Made by a program: the position numbers and the translations under genes. The notes below the pieces were generated by a model. The model was not told the origin of the DNA. It ran no database searches and was given only the letters and a program-made list of their open reading frames with translations. Shown here piece after piece: positions 23,965 through 32,009 of a DNA stretch of 64,000 bases. The stretch's first letter is position 1. Each line of letters begins with the position of its first letter. The stretch spans positions 4,774,001-4,838,000 of the forward strand of contig NZ_CP109467.1 in assembly GCF_036227325.1 (NCBI RefSeq), written 5' to 3'. The stretch comes from Streptomyces sp. NBC_01465. Its GTDB lineage: Bacteria; Actinomycetota; Actinomycetes; Streptomycetales; Streptomycetaceae.

Positions 23965-26193
23965 TTACCGGCAGACCGCAAGCGCGTCCAGCGCCACCGC
24001 CCCCTGCCCCCTCGGCAGCACCATCAGCGGATTGATGTCCAACTCCGCCAGCTCGTCGCCCAGTTCGAGCGCCATCCGCTGGATCCTCAGCACCACCTCG
24101 ACCAGCGCGTCCACGTCCGCCGGCGGCGCACCCCGCACCCCCTCCAGCAGCACCTTCCCCCGCAACTCACCCAACATCGCCCGCGCCTGGTCCTCCCCGA
24201 ACGGCGGCACCCGCACCGCCGCATCCCCCATCACCTCGACCAGTACGCCCCCGAGCCCCACCGTCACCGTCGGCCCGAACAGCGCGTCCTGCGTCACGCC
24301 CACCACCATCTCCACGCCCCGCTCCACCATCTGGCAGACCAGGATCCCGTCCAGATCCACACCCTCGTAGCGCGCGATGTCCGTCAACTCCCGGTAAGCG
24401 TCCCGCACTTGGCTCGCCGACGTCAGCCCGACCTTCACCAGACCCAGCTCCGTCTTGTGCGCAAGCCGCGCTCCCGACGCCTTCATCACCACGGGGTAGC
24501 CGACCTGCCCCGCCGCCCGTACCGCCGCCGCCGCGCTCGTCACCAGCTGCTCCCTCGGCACCCGGATCCCGTACGCCCGCAGCAGTTGCTTCGCCGCGTG
24601 CTCGCTCAGCTGCTGGTGCGGGCGCATCAGCGCCTGCGCCTTCCGGAAGGACGGGGACGGGACGCGCGGCGCCTCGTCGAAGGGGGAGCTGTACAAGGCC
24701 GTGAAGCGGTGGTGGTCGGCCCAGGCCTTCACCGCCGTGATGCAGTTGCCGAACGTACGGAACGTCGCCACCCGACTCGATCCCAGCAACACCTTCCGGT
24801 ACGCGTCCTCCGTCCCCACCGGAGACCCCCACACCACACACACCAGCTTGTCCGTCTGCTCGGCCGCGTCCACGAGATCCTGCGCGAGCCGGTCGCTCAT
24901 CGGCGGGAACGGGCCCGTGATCGGACAGATCAGCACCCCCACCTCGGGGTCCGCCAGAATCGCGTCGATGATCTTCCGCCCGCGCCAGTCCCCGACCGGA
25001 TGCCCCCCGCAGTCCACGGGGTTGGCCACGTTCAGGTAGCCCGGTATCCACTCATGGAGTTCCGCCTGCTTCGCGTCCGACAGCACCGGAAGCTTCAGTC
25101 CCGCCCCCGACGCCAGGTCCGAGAAGTGCGCGCCCGTTCCGCCCGAGATCGAGTAGACGACGACACCCTCCGCACCCCCCACCGGCTTCTTCGCCCGCGC
25201 CAACAAGGCTGCTGTGTCCTGGAGTTCGTCGAGTCCGTTGACCCGCACCACCCCGAACTGCCGCATCGCCGCGTCGACCACGTCATCGGCGCCCGTGAGC
25301 TTCCCCGTGTGCGAGGCGGCCATCCGCGCGCCCGCCTCCGTACGCCCCACCTTGACCGCGACCACCGGCACCTTGGCCCGTGCCGCGCGGTCCGCGGCGA
25401 GCAGGAAGGAGCGGCCGTCCTTCAGCCCCTCCACGTAGCAGGCGATGGCCCCGACCTCCTCCTTCCCGGCGAAGTACGAGATGAAGTCCGACGTCTCCAG
25501 GTCCGCCTCGTTGCCGGTCGGCGCCCAGTGCGAGAGCCGTACCCCCAGCTCCTGCATGGCGAAGACCGGGCGCCCCTGGTGACCGGACTGGGTGATCAGC
25601 GCGATGGCCGGCCCCTCCAGGTCGTCCCGGAAGCGCTCAAAAGCATTCAGGTTGGTGTTCGGGCCGAGCAGCCGGATCCCCGACCCCTCCACCGCCGTCG
25701 CCAGCCGCGCCTGCGCGGCCGCGCCCTCCTCGCCCGTCTCGGCGAATCCGGACGCGAAGGCGACCGCGAACTTCACCTTGGACTCGGCGAGTTGCTCGAT
25801 CACCGGCAACGGGTCGCCGACGAGCAGCACCGCCAGATCCACCTGCTCCGGCAGATCCGCCACGCTCGGCACGCACGGCAGCCCGAAGACCGTCTCGCGC
25901 GTCGGGTGTACGGGGTGAAGCCGCGCGCCCACCCGCTCGGCCCATGCGATGAGCTGCCGCGTGATGCCGGTGTTCGGCCGCCCCTCGGCGTCCGATGCGC
26001 CGACGACGGCCACCGATTCGGGCCGGAAGAACCGGTCGAGGTCGGGTACGGCCGCGTACAGCGAGCGCCCGCTGACGTCGACGTCCCCCTCCGCTGCGGC
26101 GATCCCGTGCACCGCGACGGGGGGCTGTTCTCCGCAGGCCACCACGCGGGCGCGGAAGTCGGTGGTGAGGGTGCCGTGAGTCGATCCGAGCAT
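23965..26193 (-). CDS. Acetate--CoA ligase family protein (ADP-forming type acyl-CoA synthetase)
   Basis: 742 residues from the ATG at 26193. The domain order is a CoA-binding Rossmann domain (about 35-130, FFRPESVAVVGASDAEGRPN), two succinyl-CoA-ligase-like flavodoxin domains (about 180-490, with VVYSISGGTGAHFSDLA), and a C-terminal ATP-grasp domain (about 520-742, GYPVVMKASGARLAHKTELG). Such enzymes make acyl-CoA from a carboxylate with ATP giving ADP, or run in reverse. Two palindromic operator-like sites lie 37-75 bases upstream. The gene leads a likely operon with enoyl-CoA hydratase and flavin reductase. The substrate is probably not acetate, given the context, but this is inferred. Confidence 0.87.
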   Translation of the reverse strand: MLGSTHGTLTTDFRARVVACGEQPPVAVHGIAAAEGDVDVSGRSLYAAVPDLDRFFRPESVAVVGASDAEGRPNTGITRQLIAWAERVGARLHPVHPTRETVFGLPCVPSVADLPEQVDLAVLLVGDPLPVIEQLAESKVKFAVAFASGFAETGEEGAAAQARLATAVEGSGIRLLGPNTNLNAFERFRDDLEGPAIALITQSGHQGRPVFAMQELGVRLSHWAPTGNEADLETSDFISYFAGKEEVGAIACYVEGLKDGRSFLLAADRAARAKVPVVAVKVGRTEAGARMAASHTGKLTGADDVVDAAMRQFGVVRVNGLDELQDTAALLARAKKPVGGAEGVVVYSISGGTGAHFSDLASGAGLKLPVLSDAKQAELHEWIPGYLNVANPVDCGGHPVGDWRGRKIIDAILADPEVGVLICPITGPFPPMSDRLAQDLVDAAEQTDKLVCVVWGSPVGTEDAYRKVLLGSSRVATFRTFGNCITAVKAWADHHRFTALYSSPFDEAPRVPSPSFRKAQALMRPHQQLSEHAAKQLLRAYGIRVPREQLVTSAAAAVRAAGQVGYPVVMKASGARLAHKTELGLVKVGLTSASQVRDAYRELTDIARYEGVDLDGILVCQMVERGVEMVVGVTQDALFGPTVTVGLGGVLVEVMGDAAVRVPPFGEDQARAMLGELRGKVLLEGVRGAPPADVDALVEVVLRIQRMALELGDELAELDINPLMVLPRGQGAVALDALAVCR

Positions 26194-26229
26194 CGTTGCC
26201 GCCCACTCCTGTGCGATGGCCGAAAGTTC

Positions 26230-26268
26230 CTGACGTTCAGTCAGATTACTGAACTGACGGCCCGTCAG
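26230..26268. promoter_or_regulatory. CTGACGG-type palindromes, copy 3 (double site)
   Basis: A strong site, CTGACGGCCCGTCAG (26254-26268), and a degenerate one, CTGACGTTCAGTCAG (26230-26244), lie 24 bp apart on one side of the acyl-CoA synthetase start at 26193. The strong copy is a perfect 15-mer apart from the central base. A double site suggests tighter repression of this operon. Confidence 0.7.
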
Positions 26269-26339
26269 GAACAGTCGTGCAGGCAAAGGCTGGGGCCGGA
26301 GGCGAATAAACACCCCCGGCCCCGGCCCACCTACCCGCC

Positions 26340-27833
26340 TCAGAGCGCCGCCAAGACCTCCTTGGCCACACGCTCACCGGACCGCACAGCCCCGTCCATG
26401 TATCCGTTCCAGTACGTCGACGTCTCCGTCCCCGCCCAGTGGATCGCCCCCGACGGGGTCCGCAGCGCGGCCCCGTACTGGGTCAGGAATCCGGGCGGCC
26501 CGAAGGCGACAGGACCGCCGCGCGAGAAGCGCTCGTTGTCCCACCTCTGCAGTACAAAACCGGTTGGCGTCGCGGCCTTGGCGCCGAAGTACGCGACGTA
26601 GTCCTTGAGGACCGCCGCCTTCACCTCCGCCTCGCTCGCCCCGTCCAGCGCCCGCATTTCATCGGACTCGATGAAGCCCATCAGCGCGCCGAACGACCCG
26701 TCCTGCGGCGAGTTGTCGAACGTCGACCGCACCGCGCCCGTGTCGCTCACGACCTGCCCGTTCAGCCCGTCGGCCCGCCAGAACGGGGTGTCGTACACGG
26801 CGATCGCCTTCCCGATCGCCCCCATCGGCAGATGCTGCGAGAGCTGGTCGCGCAGGGCGGGCAGCAGCGGGTCGAAGTCGATACGCGCGGCGAGCGGCGG
26901 CGGCAGGGCGACGACGACGCGGCTCGCGGAGACGCTGATGCCGTCGGCGGTCACGGTCAGCCGGCCGCCGGCCTGGGTGATGCGCCGTACGGGAGCGCTC
27001 AGCACCACCTTGTCGCCGAGCGAGGCGGCCAGCTTCAGCGGCACCTGCTGCGAACCGCCGACGAAACGGTTGGCCTGTGCGCCGTCCGCGGTTTCGGTGA
27101 GCCGCTCGAAGGTGCCGGGCGTGGACTCGTTCCCGGCGGCCGCGATGTAGAACAGCACGTACAGCAGCGACAGTTCACGAGGCTCGGCCGAGAAGATCGA
27201 TGTGCACGCCACGTCGAACAGAAACTTCGCCGACGGGATCACGGCATTGGCCCGCAGCCAGCTCTCGAAGGTCTGCGCATCCCACTCGGCGGCCTTCGCG
27301 GCGGTCCAAGGGGCGCCCACCGGCACCTTCTTGGCCATGTCGTCGAGCAGCGCCTGCACGGCGGCGGCATTGGCGAGCCCCGCCAGGTCGATGGGCGGCA
27401 CGGAGCCGAGCAGCCCGTCGGTCGCGTACGGCGTGCGCTTGCCGTCCTTGAAGAGGACGTTCTTGCCGGTGTTGTACGTCGGGAAGGTCGCGACCCCCAG
27501 CGAGTCCGCAAGCGCCTTGATCCGGTCCTGCGTGGGCCCGATGAACTCGCCCCCGCCCTCGCTGTAACCCCCGTTCGGCAACCGCAAGTTGAGTACGCGC
27601 CCGCCGACCCGGTCCCGCGCTTCCAGAACCAGTACGGACTTCCCTCCGGCGGCGATGTCCCGGGCCGCGGTCAGCCCCGCGAGCCCACCGCCGACCACGA
27701 CGGCGTCGACGGACGCGGTGCGATCGGCAGCGGCGGCGGGGGAGGCGGCGAATGCGGGGACCCCGGCGGCGGCCGCGGTCGCAGCCGCCCCGCCGAGTAT
27801 CGAACGCCGGGAGAGCTTTCTTTCACGTGCCAC
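26340..27833 (-). CDS. Tat-exported flavin monoamine oxidase family protein
   Basis: 497 residues from the GTG at 27833, chosen over an ATG two codons upstream because GGAGG then has 6-base spacing. A twin-arginine signal (KLSRRSILGGAAATAA, about 5-20) predicts export of the folded flavoprotein. The FAD motif VVVGGGLAGLTAARDIAAGG (about 46-65) and LVLEARDRVGGRV (about 68-80) are classical for amine oxidases. The C-terminal flavin motif is GAIHWAGTETSTYWNGYMDGA (about 467-487, cited by position). It is predicted to oxidise an amine to aldehyde, ammonia and peroxide outside the cell. The flavin monooxygenase gene starts 63 bases upstream on the same strand. Confidence 0.88.
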   Translation of the reverse strand: MARERKLSRRSILGGAAATAAAAGVPAFAASPAAAADRTASVDAVVVGGGLAGLTAARDIAAGGKSVLVLEARDRVGGRVLNLRLPNGGYSEGGGEFIGPTQDRIKALADSLGVATFPTYNTGKNVLFKDGKRTPYATDGLLGSVPPIDLAGLANAAAVQALLDDMAKKVPVGAPWTAAKAAEWDAQTFESWLRANAVIPSAKFLFDVACTSIFSAEPRELSLLYVLFYIAAAGNESTPGTFERLTETADGAQANRFVGGSQQVPLKLAASLGDKVVLSAPVRRITQAGGRLTVTADGISVSASRVVVALPPPLAARIDFDPLLPALRDQLSQHLPMGAIGKAIAVYDTPFWRADGLNGQVVSDTGAVRSTFDNSPQDGSFGALMGFIESDEMRALDGASEAEVKAAVLKDYVAYFGAKAATPTGFVLQRWDNERFSRGGPVAFGPPGFLTQYGAALRTPSGAIHWAGTETSTYWNGYMDGAVRSGERVAKEVLAAL

Positions 27834-27896
27834 GTGCATCCTCCGTTGAAGCAATGGATCAATGGATGGGGTGCGTGCCGTGCGGTCGAACAGGTG

Positions 27897-29045
27897 TCAG
27901 TGCTTGGCGACCGCCGCTGCGATCTTGCGCGCATCGATGGCCAGTTCGCGGAACATTCCGCTGATCGGGTTGGTGAATCCCGTGAAGTACAGTCCCGGCG
28001 CATGCTTCGGCGTCCGCCCGCCGTGGACCACGGGCCGTCCCCGCTCGTCCAGCACGTCCAGCTCCCCGACCAGGCCCTCGAGCGCCCGCCGGTAGCCGGT
28101 CGCCGCGATCACCACCTCCGGGGAGATGCGGTCGCCGTCGGCCAGCACGACCTTCCCCTCCTCGAAGGACTCGACGGCGGCGACGATCTCCACGCGGCCC
28201 TTCTGGACCGCGTCGATCAGGCCGACGTCCTGCACAGGGATGGCCCCCGCCCGCACGCGCGAGTAGAGCCCCGTGTCGGGGCGCGGCAGGCCCTTCTCCG
28301 ACAGGTCCGGTACGGAGATCCGGGCCATGGGCGCGGCCGCCCGGTCCACCAGCCCGGTCGGCAGTCGCCGTACGAGAATGCCCGTCGCCTGCGCCGGCCA
28401 CCCGGCCGTCGAGCGCCGCAGGATGTGCGGCACGGTACGGACCGCGAGCCTGACCCGGGCCGCTCCGCCCTCGATCAGGTCGACGGCGATCTCGGCGCCC
28501 GTGTTCCCGATGCCGACGACCAGCACGTCCTTGCCCGCGTACGGCTCGGGATTCTTGTACTCCCCGGCGTGGATGAGCTCGCCTGCGTACGAGTCGCCGC
28601 CCTCCCACTCCGGTATGCGCGGGGTGTGGTTGTACCCGGTGGCGACGACCACCGCCCGCCCCGTCAGCTCGCGCCCGCCGGTGGCGTGCAGCAGCCAATT
28701 GCCGTCCTCCGTACGGGAGATGCGCGTGACCTCGACCCCCGTCACGACCTCCAGCTCGTGGAACTCGGCGTACTTCTCCAGGTACCGCACCACGTTGTCG
28801 CGCGCCACCCACCGCCCGAACGACCGCGGCATCTTCAGCCCGGGCAGGGAGGAGAGGCGGCGCGTGGTGTGCAGCCGGAGGCGGTCGTAGTGCCGGCGCC
28901 AGGAGGCGCCGACGTCCTCGGACTTCTCCAGCACGACGGCCCGTACGCCCTGCTCGCGCAGCGCGGCGGCCACGGCGAGGCCGCCGGGGCCCGCGCCGAT
29001 GACGTACACGGGGCGGTCGTCGTGGGTAGTGATGGTGTCGCTCAT
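27897..29045 (-). CDS. Flavin-containing monooxygenase-type NAD(P)/FAD oxidoreductase
   Basis: 382 residues with two dinucleotide folds: FAD motif VIGAGPGGLAVAAALREQG (about 15-33) and NADPH motif VVGIGNTGAEIAVDLIEGG (about 175-193). Between them lies GYNHTPRIPEWEG, resembling the FMO ATG-type hinge. The length is close to the short bacterial FMOs and YUCCA-like enzymes rather than Baeyer-Villiger monooxygenases. It is predicted to oxygenate a soft nucleophile or carbonyl compound. A 20-bp imperfect palindrome (29071-29090) sits 26 bases upstream. It forms a probable two-gene unit with the amine oxidase. Confidence 0.87.
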   Translation of the reverse strand: MSDTITTHDDRPVYVIGAGPGGLAVAAALREQGVRAVVLEKSEDVGASWRRHYDRLRLHTTRRLSSLPGLKMPRSFGRWVARDNVVRYLEKYAEFHELEVVTGVEVTRISRTEDGNWLLHATGGRELTGRAVVVATGYNHTPRIPEWEGGDSYAGELIHAGEYKNPEPYAGKDVLVVGIGNTGAEIAVDLIEGGAARVRLAVRTVPHILRRSTAGWPAQATGILVRRLPTGLVDRAAAPMARISVPDLSEKGLPRPDTGLYSRVRAGAIPVQDVGLIDAVQKGRVEIVAAVESFEEGKVVLADGDRISPEVVIAATGYRRALEGLVGELDVLDERGRPVVHGGRTPKHAPGLYFTGFTNPISGMFRELAIDARKIAAAVAKH

Positions 29046-29070
29046 GAACCGGAGAGTAATCGCCTGGTTG

Positions 29071-29090
29071 CTTGATCGGTCTCGGTCAAG
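29071..29090. promoter_or_regulatory. Imperfect palindrome upstream of the flavin monooxygenase gene
   Basis: Arms CTTGATCG and CGGTCAAG pair with one mismatch around GTCT. The position just upstream of the ATG at 29045 fits an operator overlapping the promoter. The protein is unknown. Confidence 0.4.
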
Positions 29091-29190
29091 TGCAGAAGCA
29101 GTTGCGAATTGATCACGAGTGGCCGGGTGGCGGCCTGCCGGCGTCCGAGGGCGCTCAGCCTCTTGCGCAGGAGCACCCTGATCCGCTGAA

Positions 29191-29205
29191 CTGACGTACC
29201 GTCAG
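29191..29205. promoter_or_regulatory. CTGACGG-type palindromic operator, copy 4
   Basis: CTGACGTACCGTCAG lies 22 bases upstream of the DoxX gene start (29228) and 145 bases from the divergent monooxygenase start. The outer arms CTGACG and CGTCAG are perfect. Confidence 0.65.
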
Positions 29206-29227
29206 AAAGTGCTGAGAGGACCCCCGG

Positions 29228-29680
29228 ATGCACTCGATATGGCTCAGCGGCGCCGAATGGACGGCTGTCCTCCGGATCGGCCTCGGTCTGTGGTGGCTGG
29301 AGAGCTGGCGCCACAAGGACAAGAAGGGCTGGTTCGAGCGCGGTACGGGGATCGCCTGGGCGGCGGACGTCGCGGGCAAGCACAAGTGGCCGGTGGTGGG
29401 GAAGGGCTTCAAGAAGGTCGTGGAGCCGCGCCCGCGCGCGATGGCGTACATCGTCGTCTACGCCGAACTCGCCCTGGGCCTGGGCCTGGTGGTCGGATTC
29501 CTGACGCCGATCGCCCTCATCGGCGGCCTCCTCCTCAACCTCCTCTACCTCGTCCTGATGATCCACGACTGGGCCGAGCAGGGGCAGAACGCGATGATGG
29601 CGCTGATCTCGCTGGTCGCCTTCTTCGCGATGTCCTGGCAGGTCTGGTCCCTCGACCACGCGATAGGGATCTTCCTGTGA
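29228..29680 (+). CDS. DoxX-family membrane protein
   Basis: 150 residues with four hydrophobic segments (about 10-25, 70-92, 92-112 and 120-142) and the DoxX-like first helix LRIGLGLWWLESWRHK. The hydrophilic loop between helices 1 and 2 is long. Functions in the family range from thiosulfate-quinone reductase subunits to redox-homeostasis membrane proteins, and none can be chosen here. Its stop overlaps the GTG start of a DUF35 protein, so the two are translated together. The CTGACGG palindrome upstream ties them to the acyl-CoA genes. Confidence 0.78.
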   Translation: MHSIWLSGAEWTAVLRIGLGLWWLESWRHKDKKGWFERGTGIAWAADVAGKHKWPVVGKGFKKVVEPRPRAMAYIVVYAELALGLGLVVGFLTPIALIGGLLLNLLYLVLMIHDWAEQGQNAMMALISLVAFFAMSWQVWSLDHAIGIFL

Positions 29681-30111
29681 CCGCTCCCGCGACCGTACGA
29701 TTCGACCTCCCCGAGGCGGACGCCTTCACCGAGCCCTACTGGGCCGCGGCCCGCGAAGGGCACCTCCTGATCCGCCGCTGCGGGGACTGCGGGCGGGCGC
29801 ACCACTATCCGCGCGAGTTCTGTCCGTACTGCTGGAGCGAGCGCGTGGAGTGGGAGCGGGCGAGCGGCCGGGCCACGCTCTACACCTGGTCGGTGGTGCA
29901 CCGGAACGACCTGCCGCCGTTCGGCGAGAAGGTCCCGTACGTCGCCGCCGTCGTCGACCTGGCGGAGGGGCCGCGCCTGATGACGGAGGTGGTGGAGGTG
30001 CCCGAGGCGGAACTGCGGATCGGGATGGAACTGCAGGTCACCGTCCGTGCACAGGGGGAATTTGCGGTGCCGGTCTTCGGCCCCCGTGTTGAATGCCTTC
30101 ATGACGACTGA
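29677..30111 (+). CDS. Zn-ribbon/OB-fold DUF35 protein (acyl-CoA-associated)
   Basis: 144 residues from a GTG overlapping the DoxX stop. The rubredoxin-like zinc ribbon CGDCGRAHHYPREFCPYC (about 32-49) contributes four cysteines and is followed by the OB-fold (about 55-140). DUF35 proteins pair with thiolase-like Ltp enzymes or MaoC hydratases and help bind acyl-CoA substrates, as with ChsH2 and Ltp2 in cholesterol side-chain removal. No thiolase lies next to it here. The two Ltp-type genes in this window (49001-50185 and 60591-61739) are possible partners, the former having no other DUF35 neighbour. Confidence 0.85.
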   Translation: MTAPATVRFDLPEADAFTEPYWAAAREGHLLIRRCGDCGRAHHYPREFCPYCWSERVEWERASGRATLYTWSVVHRNDLPPFGEKVPYVAAVVDLAEGPRLMTEVVEVPEAELRIGMELQVTVRAQGEFAVPVFGPRVECLHDD

Positions 30112-30658
30112 CATGAAGGGCTTCGGCCTGGAGCTGCGACCCTGGACGGCCGACGACGCCCCGACCTTCCTGCGCGGGGTCACCGACCCCGAGTTCACCC
30201 GCTGGAACACCCCGCTGAAGCCGGTCACCGACCTGGCAGGGGCGATCGAGAAGATCACGGCGAGGACGGATGCGCGGGAGCGCGACGAGGCGGTTGCCTT
30301 CGCGGTGTGCGACGAGGCGACGGGGGAGATCGTCGGTGACGTCGGCCTGCAGTTGATCTTCCGCGCGATGCGGCGCTGCACGGTGGGCTACTGGACGCTC
30401 CCCGAACACCGGGGCAAGGGCGTCGCTTCCCGCGCGCTGGAGCTCTGCTCGCGCTGGGCCTTCGAGCAAGGGGGCCTGCACCGCATCGAGTTGGGGCACG
30501 CGGTGGAGAACACGGGGTCCTGTGCGGTCGCGGGGCGCGCGGGGTACGAGTACGAGGGCACGCTCCGGGGCTCGATGTTCGAGGCGGGCAACAAGGGCGC
30601 CTTCCGTGACGAGCACCTTCACGCCCGGCTGGCGACGGACCCGTACCGGGAGATGTGA
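30101..30658 (+). CDS. GNAT-family N-acetyltransferase (RimJ/RimL type)
   Basis: 185 residues from the ATG at 30101, overlapping the preceding stop by 11 bases. An ATG at 30113 is an alternative. RimJ/RimL-like GNAT features are ELRPWTADDAPTFLRGV (about 9-25), GEIVGDVGLQLI, the acetyl-CoA pyrophosphate loop PEHRGKGVASRALELCSRWA (about 106-125) and HRIELGHAVENTGSCAVAGR. It would transfer an acetyl group to an amine of a protein N-terminus or small molecule. There is no obvious functional link to the acyl-CoA genes beyond co-orientation. A very strong hairpin terminator follows. Confidence 0.87.
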   Translation: MTTDMKGFGLELRPWTADDAPTFLRGVTDPEFTRWNTPLKPVTDLAGAIEKITARTDARERDEAVAFAVCDEATGEIVGDVGLQLIFRAMRRCTVGYWTLPEHRGKGVASRALELCSRWAFEQGGLHRIELGHAVENTGSCAVAGRAGYEYEGTLRGSMFEAGNKGAFRDEHLHARLATDPYREM

Positions 30659-30670
30659 GGCGGGGGCGTG

Positions 30671-30718
30671 GATGTGGCCGGCGGCTCAGCTGAACTGAGC
30701 TGAGCCGCCGGCCACATC
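30671..30718. terminator. Strong bidirectional terminator with 21-bp perfect stem
   Basis: Arms 30671-30691 and 30698-30718 are perfectly complementary over 21 bases around a GAACTG loop, starting GATGTGGCCGG. It lies between the convergent GNAT (stop 30658) and DUF1048 (stop 30730) genes and should end both transcripts. It lacks a T-run, as is usual in Streptomyces. Confidence 0.9.
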
Positions 30719-30729
30719 ACGCAGGGGTG

Positions 30730-31038
30730 TTACTTGCCGCTGATGGACTCCTGGAGCAGGTCCGCGTTGGTGCGCGAGTCCTTGATCAGGTCGTCGGCGA
30801 ATGCGGCGACGTCGGTGCCGATGAGTTCGAGGACTCCCTTGCCGGAGGCTGCGCCGCCCTCGAAGAAGTCGACGATCTCGGAGAGCAGGTTCCCTTCGGC
30901 CAGGTCGACAGGGCCGACCTTGAACAGGTACTTCTGCAGTTCCTTGTAGACGATCTGGTAGTCCTGTGGCAGCGCGTCGACCCGTGCCACGTGGGCCCGC
31001 CACTGCTTCTTGCCCTGAATGATGTCCTGAATGCTCAT
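30730..31038 (-). CDS. DUF1048 protein, second copy
   Basis: 102 residues. It has the DUF1048 pattern of a short helical protein: N-terminal MSIQDIIQGKKQWRAHVARV, a central LPQDYQIVYKELQKYLFKVG (about 23-42) and a C-terminal LIGTDVAAFADDLIKD (about 72-87). There is no signal or membrane segment. It is the third gene of a PadR-DUF1048-DUF1048 operon, one base after the preceding stop. In Firmicutes and Actinobacteria, DUF1048 genes regularly sit beside PadR repressors. Their function is unknown. The two copies here share the layout but have diverged in sequence. Confidence 0.85.
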   Translation of the reverse strand: MSIQDIIQGKKQWRAHVARVDALPQDYQIVYKELQKYLFKVGPVDLAEGNLLSEIVDFFEGGAASGKGVLELIGTDVAAFADDLIKDSRTNADLLQESISGK

Positions 31039-31039
31039 G

Positions 31040-31396
31040 TCAGCCCCCCAACCGGCTCAGCTTCTTGGCAACGTTCTTGTTCAACTGCTCGCGCCACCGG
31101 TCGCGGTACGTCCGAGCACCTTCGCCGCCGGTGAGCGCGGCGCAGAAGCCGGCGATGTCGTCACCGATCACGTCGTGGACGTTCTGCCCCTCCGCGGCGG
31201 TCTCTTCGAGCAGGCCGAGGACGCCGTCGAGGATCGGCATCAGATTGCGGCCGGTGAAGTCCCCGTAGGGGGAGATCTGCACCTTGAGCTGGTCCCACAC
31301 CTCTTGGTACTCGGCCGGCAGTGCCTCGGCCCGGGTTTCGAACGTCTTCCATTCCCTCGAGAGGTCGCTGCCCGTAATGGATTCCCAGAAGCTCAT
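31040..31396 (-). CDS. DUF1048 protein, first copy
   Basis: 118 residues from the ATG at 31396, which overlaps the PadR stop codon (ATGA). The start at MSFWESITGSDLSREWK is preferred to an in-frame ATG 48 bases upstream inside the PadR gene. Features shared with the next gene are ALPAEYQEVWDQLKVQISPYG (about 27-47, cited by position) and VIGDDIAGFCAALTGG. The all-helical fold is predicted to be cytoplasmic. Tight coupling implies the protein acts with, or is controlled by, the PadR regulator. Its biochemical role is unknown. Confidence 0.85.
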   Translation of the reverse strand: MSFWESITGSDLSREWKTFETRAEALPAEYQEVWDQLKVQISPYGDFTGRNLMPILDGVLGLLEETAAEGQNVHDVIGDDIAGFCAALTGGEGARTYRDRWREQLNKNVAKKLSRLGG

Positions 31397-31719
31397 CGCT
31401 CGCCCTCCTTGAGCTTGTCGATTCGTGATGAGAGGTACTGCCACTTCGCCCAGAACGCGGCGAGCTGTTCGCGCCCCGCGTCGTTGAGGGCGAAGAACTT
31501 GCGCGGTGGGCCCACACCGGACGGCCGTTTGGTCACCTGGACGAGCCCGTTCTTCTCCAGCCGCAACAGGATGGTGTAGATCGTCCCTTCGACGACGTCG
31601 GTGAAGCCGAGCTCGTTCAACTGGCGTGTGATGGCGTACCCGTAGGTCTCTTCGCTGCCGATGATCTCAAGCACGCAGCCTTCGAGGGTGCCCTTCAGCA
31701 TTTCCGTCAGATCTTCCAT
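31393..31719 (-). CDS. PadR-family transcriptional regulator
   Basis: 108 residues from the ATG at 31719. The winged helix spans about 8-85, with LKGTLEGCVLEIIGSEETYGY (about 8-28, cited by position), ITRQLNELGFTDVVEGTIYT and RLEKNGLVQVTKRPSGVGPPRKFFAL. A short C-terminal dimerisation helix follows. PadR proteins of this small type are repressors released by phenolic or antibiotic ligands. An inverted repeat 20 bases upstream (31740-31766) is the likely autoregulatory operator. It leads an operon with two DUF1048 genes. Confidence 0.92.
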   Translation of the reverse strand: MEDLTEMLKGTLEGCVLEIIGSEETYGYAITRQLNELGFTDVVEGTIYTILLRLEKNGLVQVTKRPSGVGPPRKFFALNDAGREQLAAFWAKWQYLSSRIDKLKEGER

Positions 31720-31739
31720 GGCGGTCCTCTCCCGTCGGC

Positions 31740-31766
31740 CCAGTACTGAGCAGCACCGAGTACTGG
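31740..31766. promoter_or_regulatory. Inverted repeat operator of the PadR operon
   Basis: Perfect 8-bp arms CCAGTACT (31740-31747) and AGTACTGG (31759-31766) with an 11-bp spacer. PadR-type operators are commonly ATGT/ACAT- or AGTACT-like dyads of this spacing. It sits 20 bp before the PadR ATG, where it would block transcription. Confidence 0.65.
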
Positions 31767-31942
31767 TACAACGTAGCACGGAGTACCGGGTTGGGGGAGA
31801 GGGGTACGGAGGGGCGGCCTCCCGTCCAACTCCTGGGGTGGGGGCGGGGGTTGGTGGGGCTCCTACCCGTTTCCCCTGGTCGGGGGCTTCGTTTGGTGGG
31901 TCTCCCTGTCGACCGACGCCGGGAGTGTGCGCGCTTCCGGGT

Positions 31943-32009
31943 CCGGAGTAAAGGGCGGCCTTCGGCCGTCGGCTGCGCCGATTCCGCTTCGCTCCACCCT
32001 TGACTCCGG
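31943..32009. repeat. Long imperfect intergenic hairpin element
   Basis: Outer arms CCGGAGTAAAGGG (31943-31955) and CCCTTGACTCCGG (31997-32009) match with one mismatch, and the interior folds further (GGCCTTCGGCC). It looks like a dispersed streptomycete intergenic hairpin rather than a terminator of a nearby gene, since no gene ends here. Confidence 0.4.
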
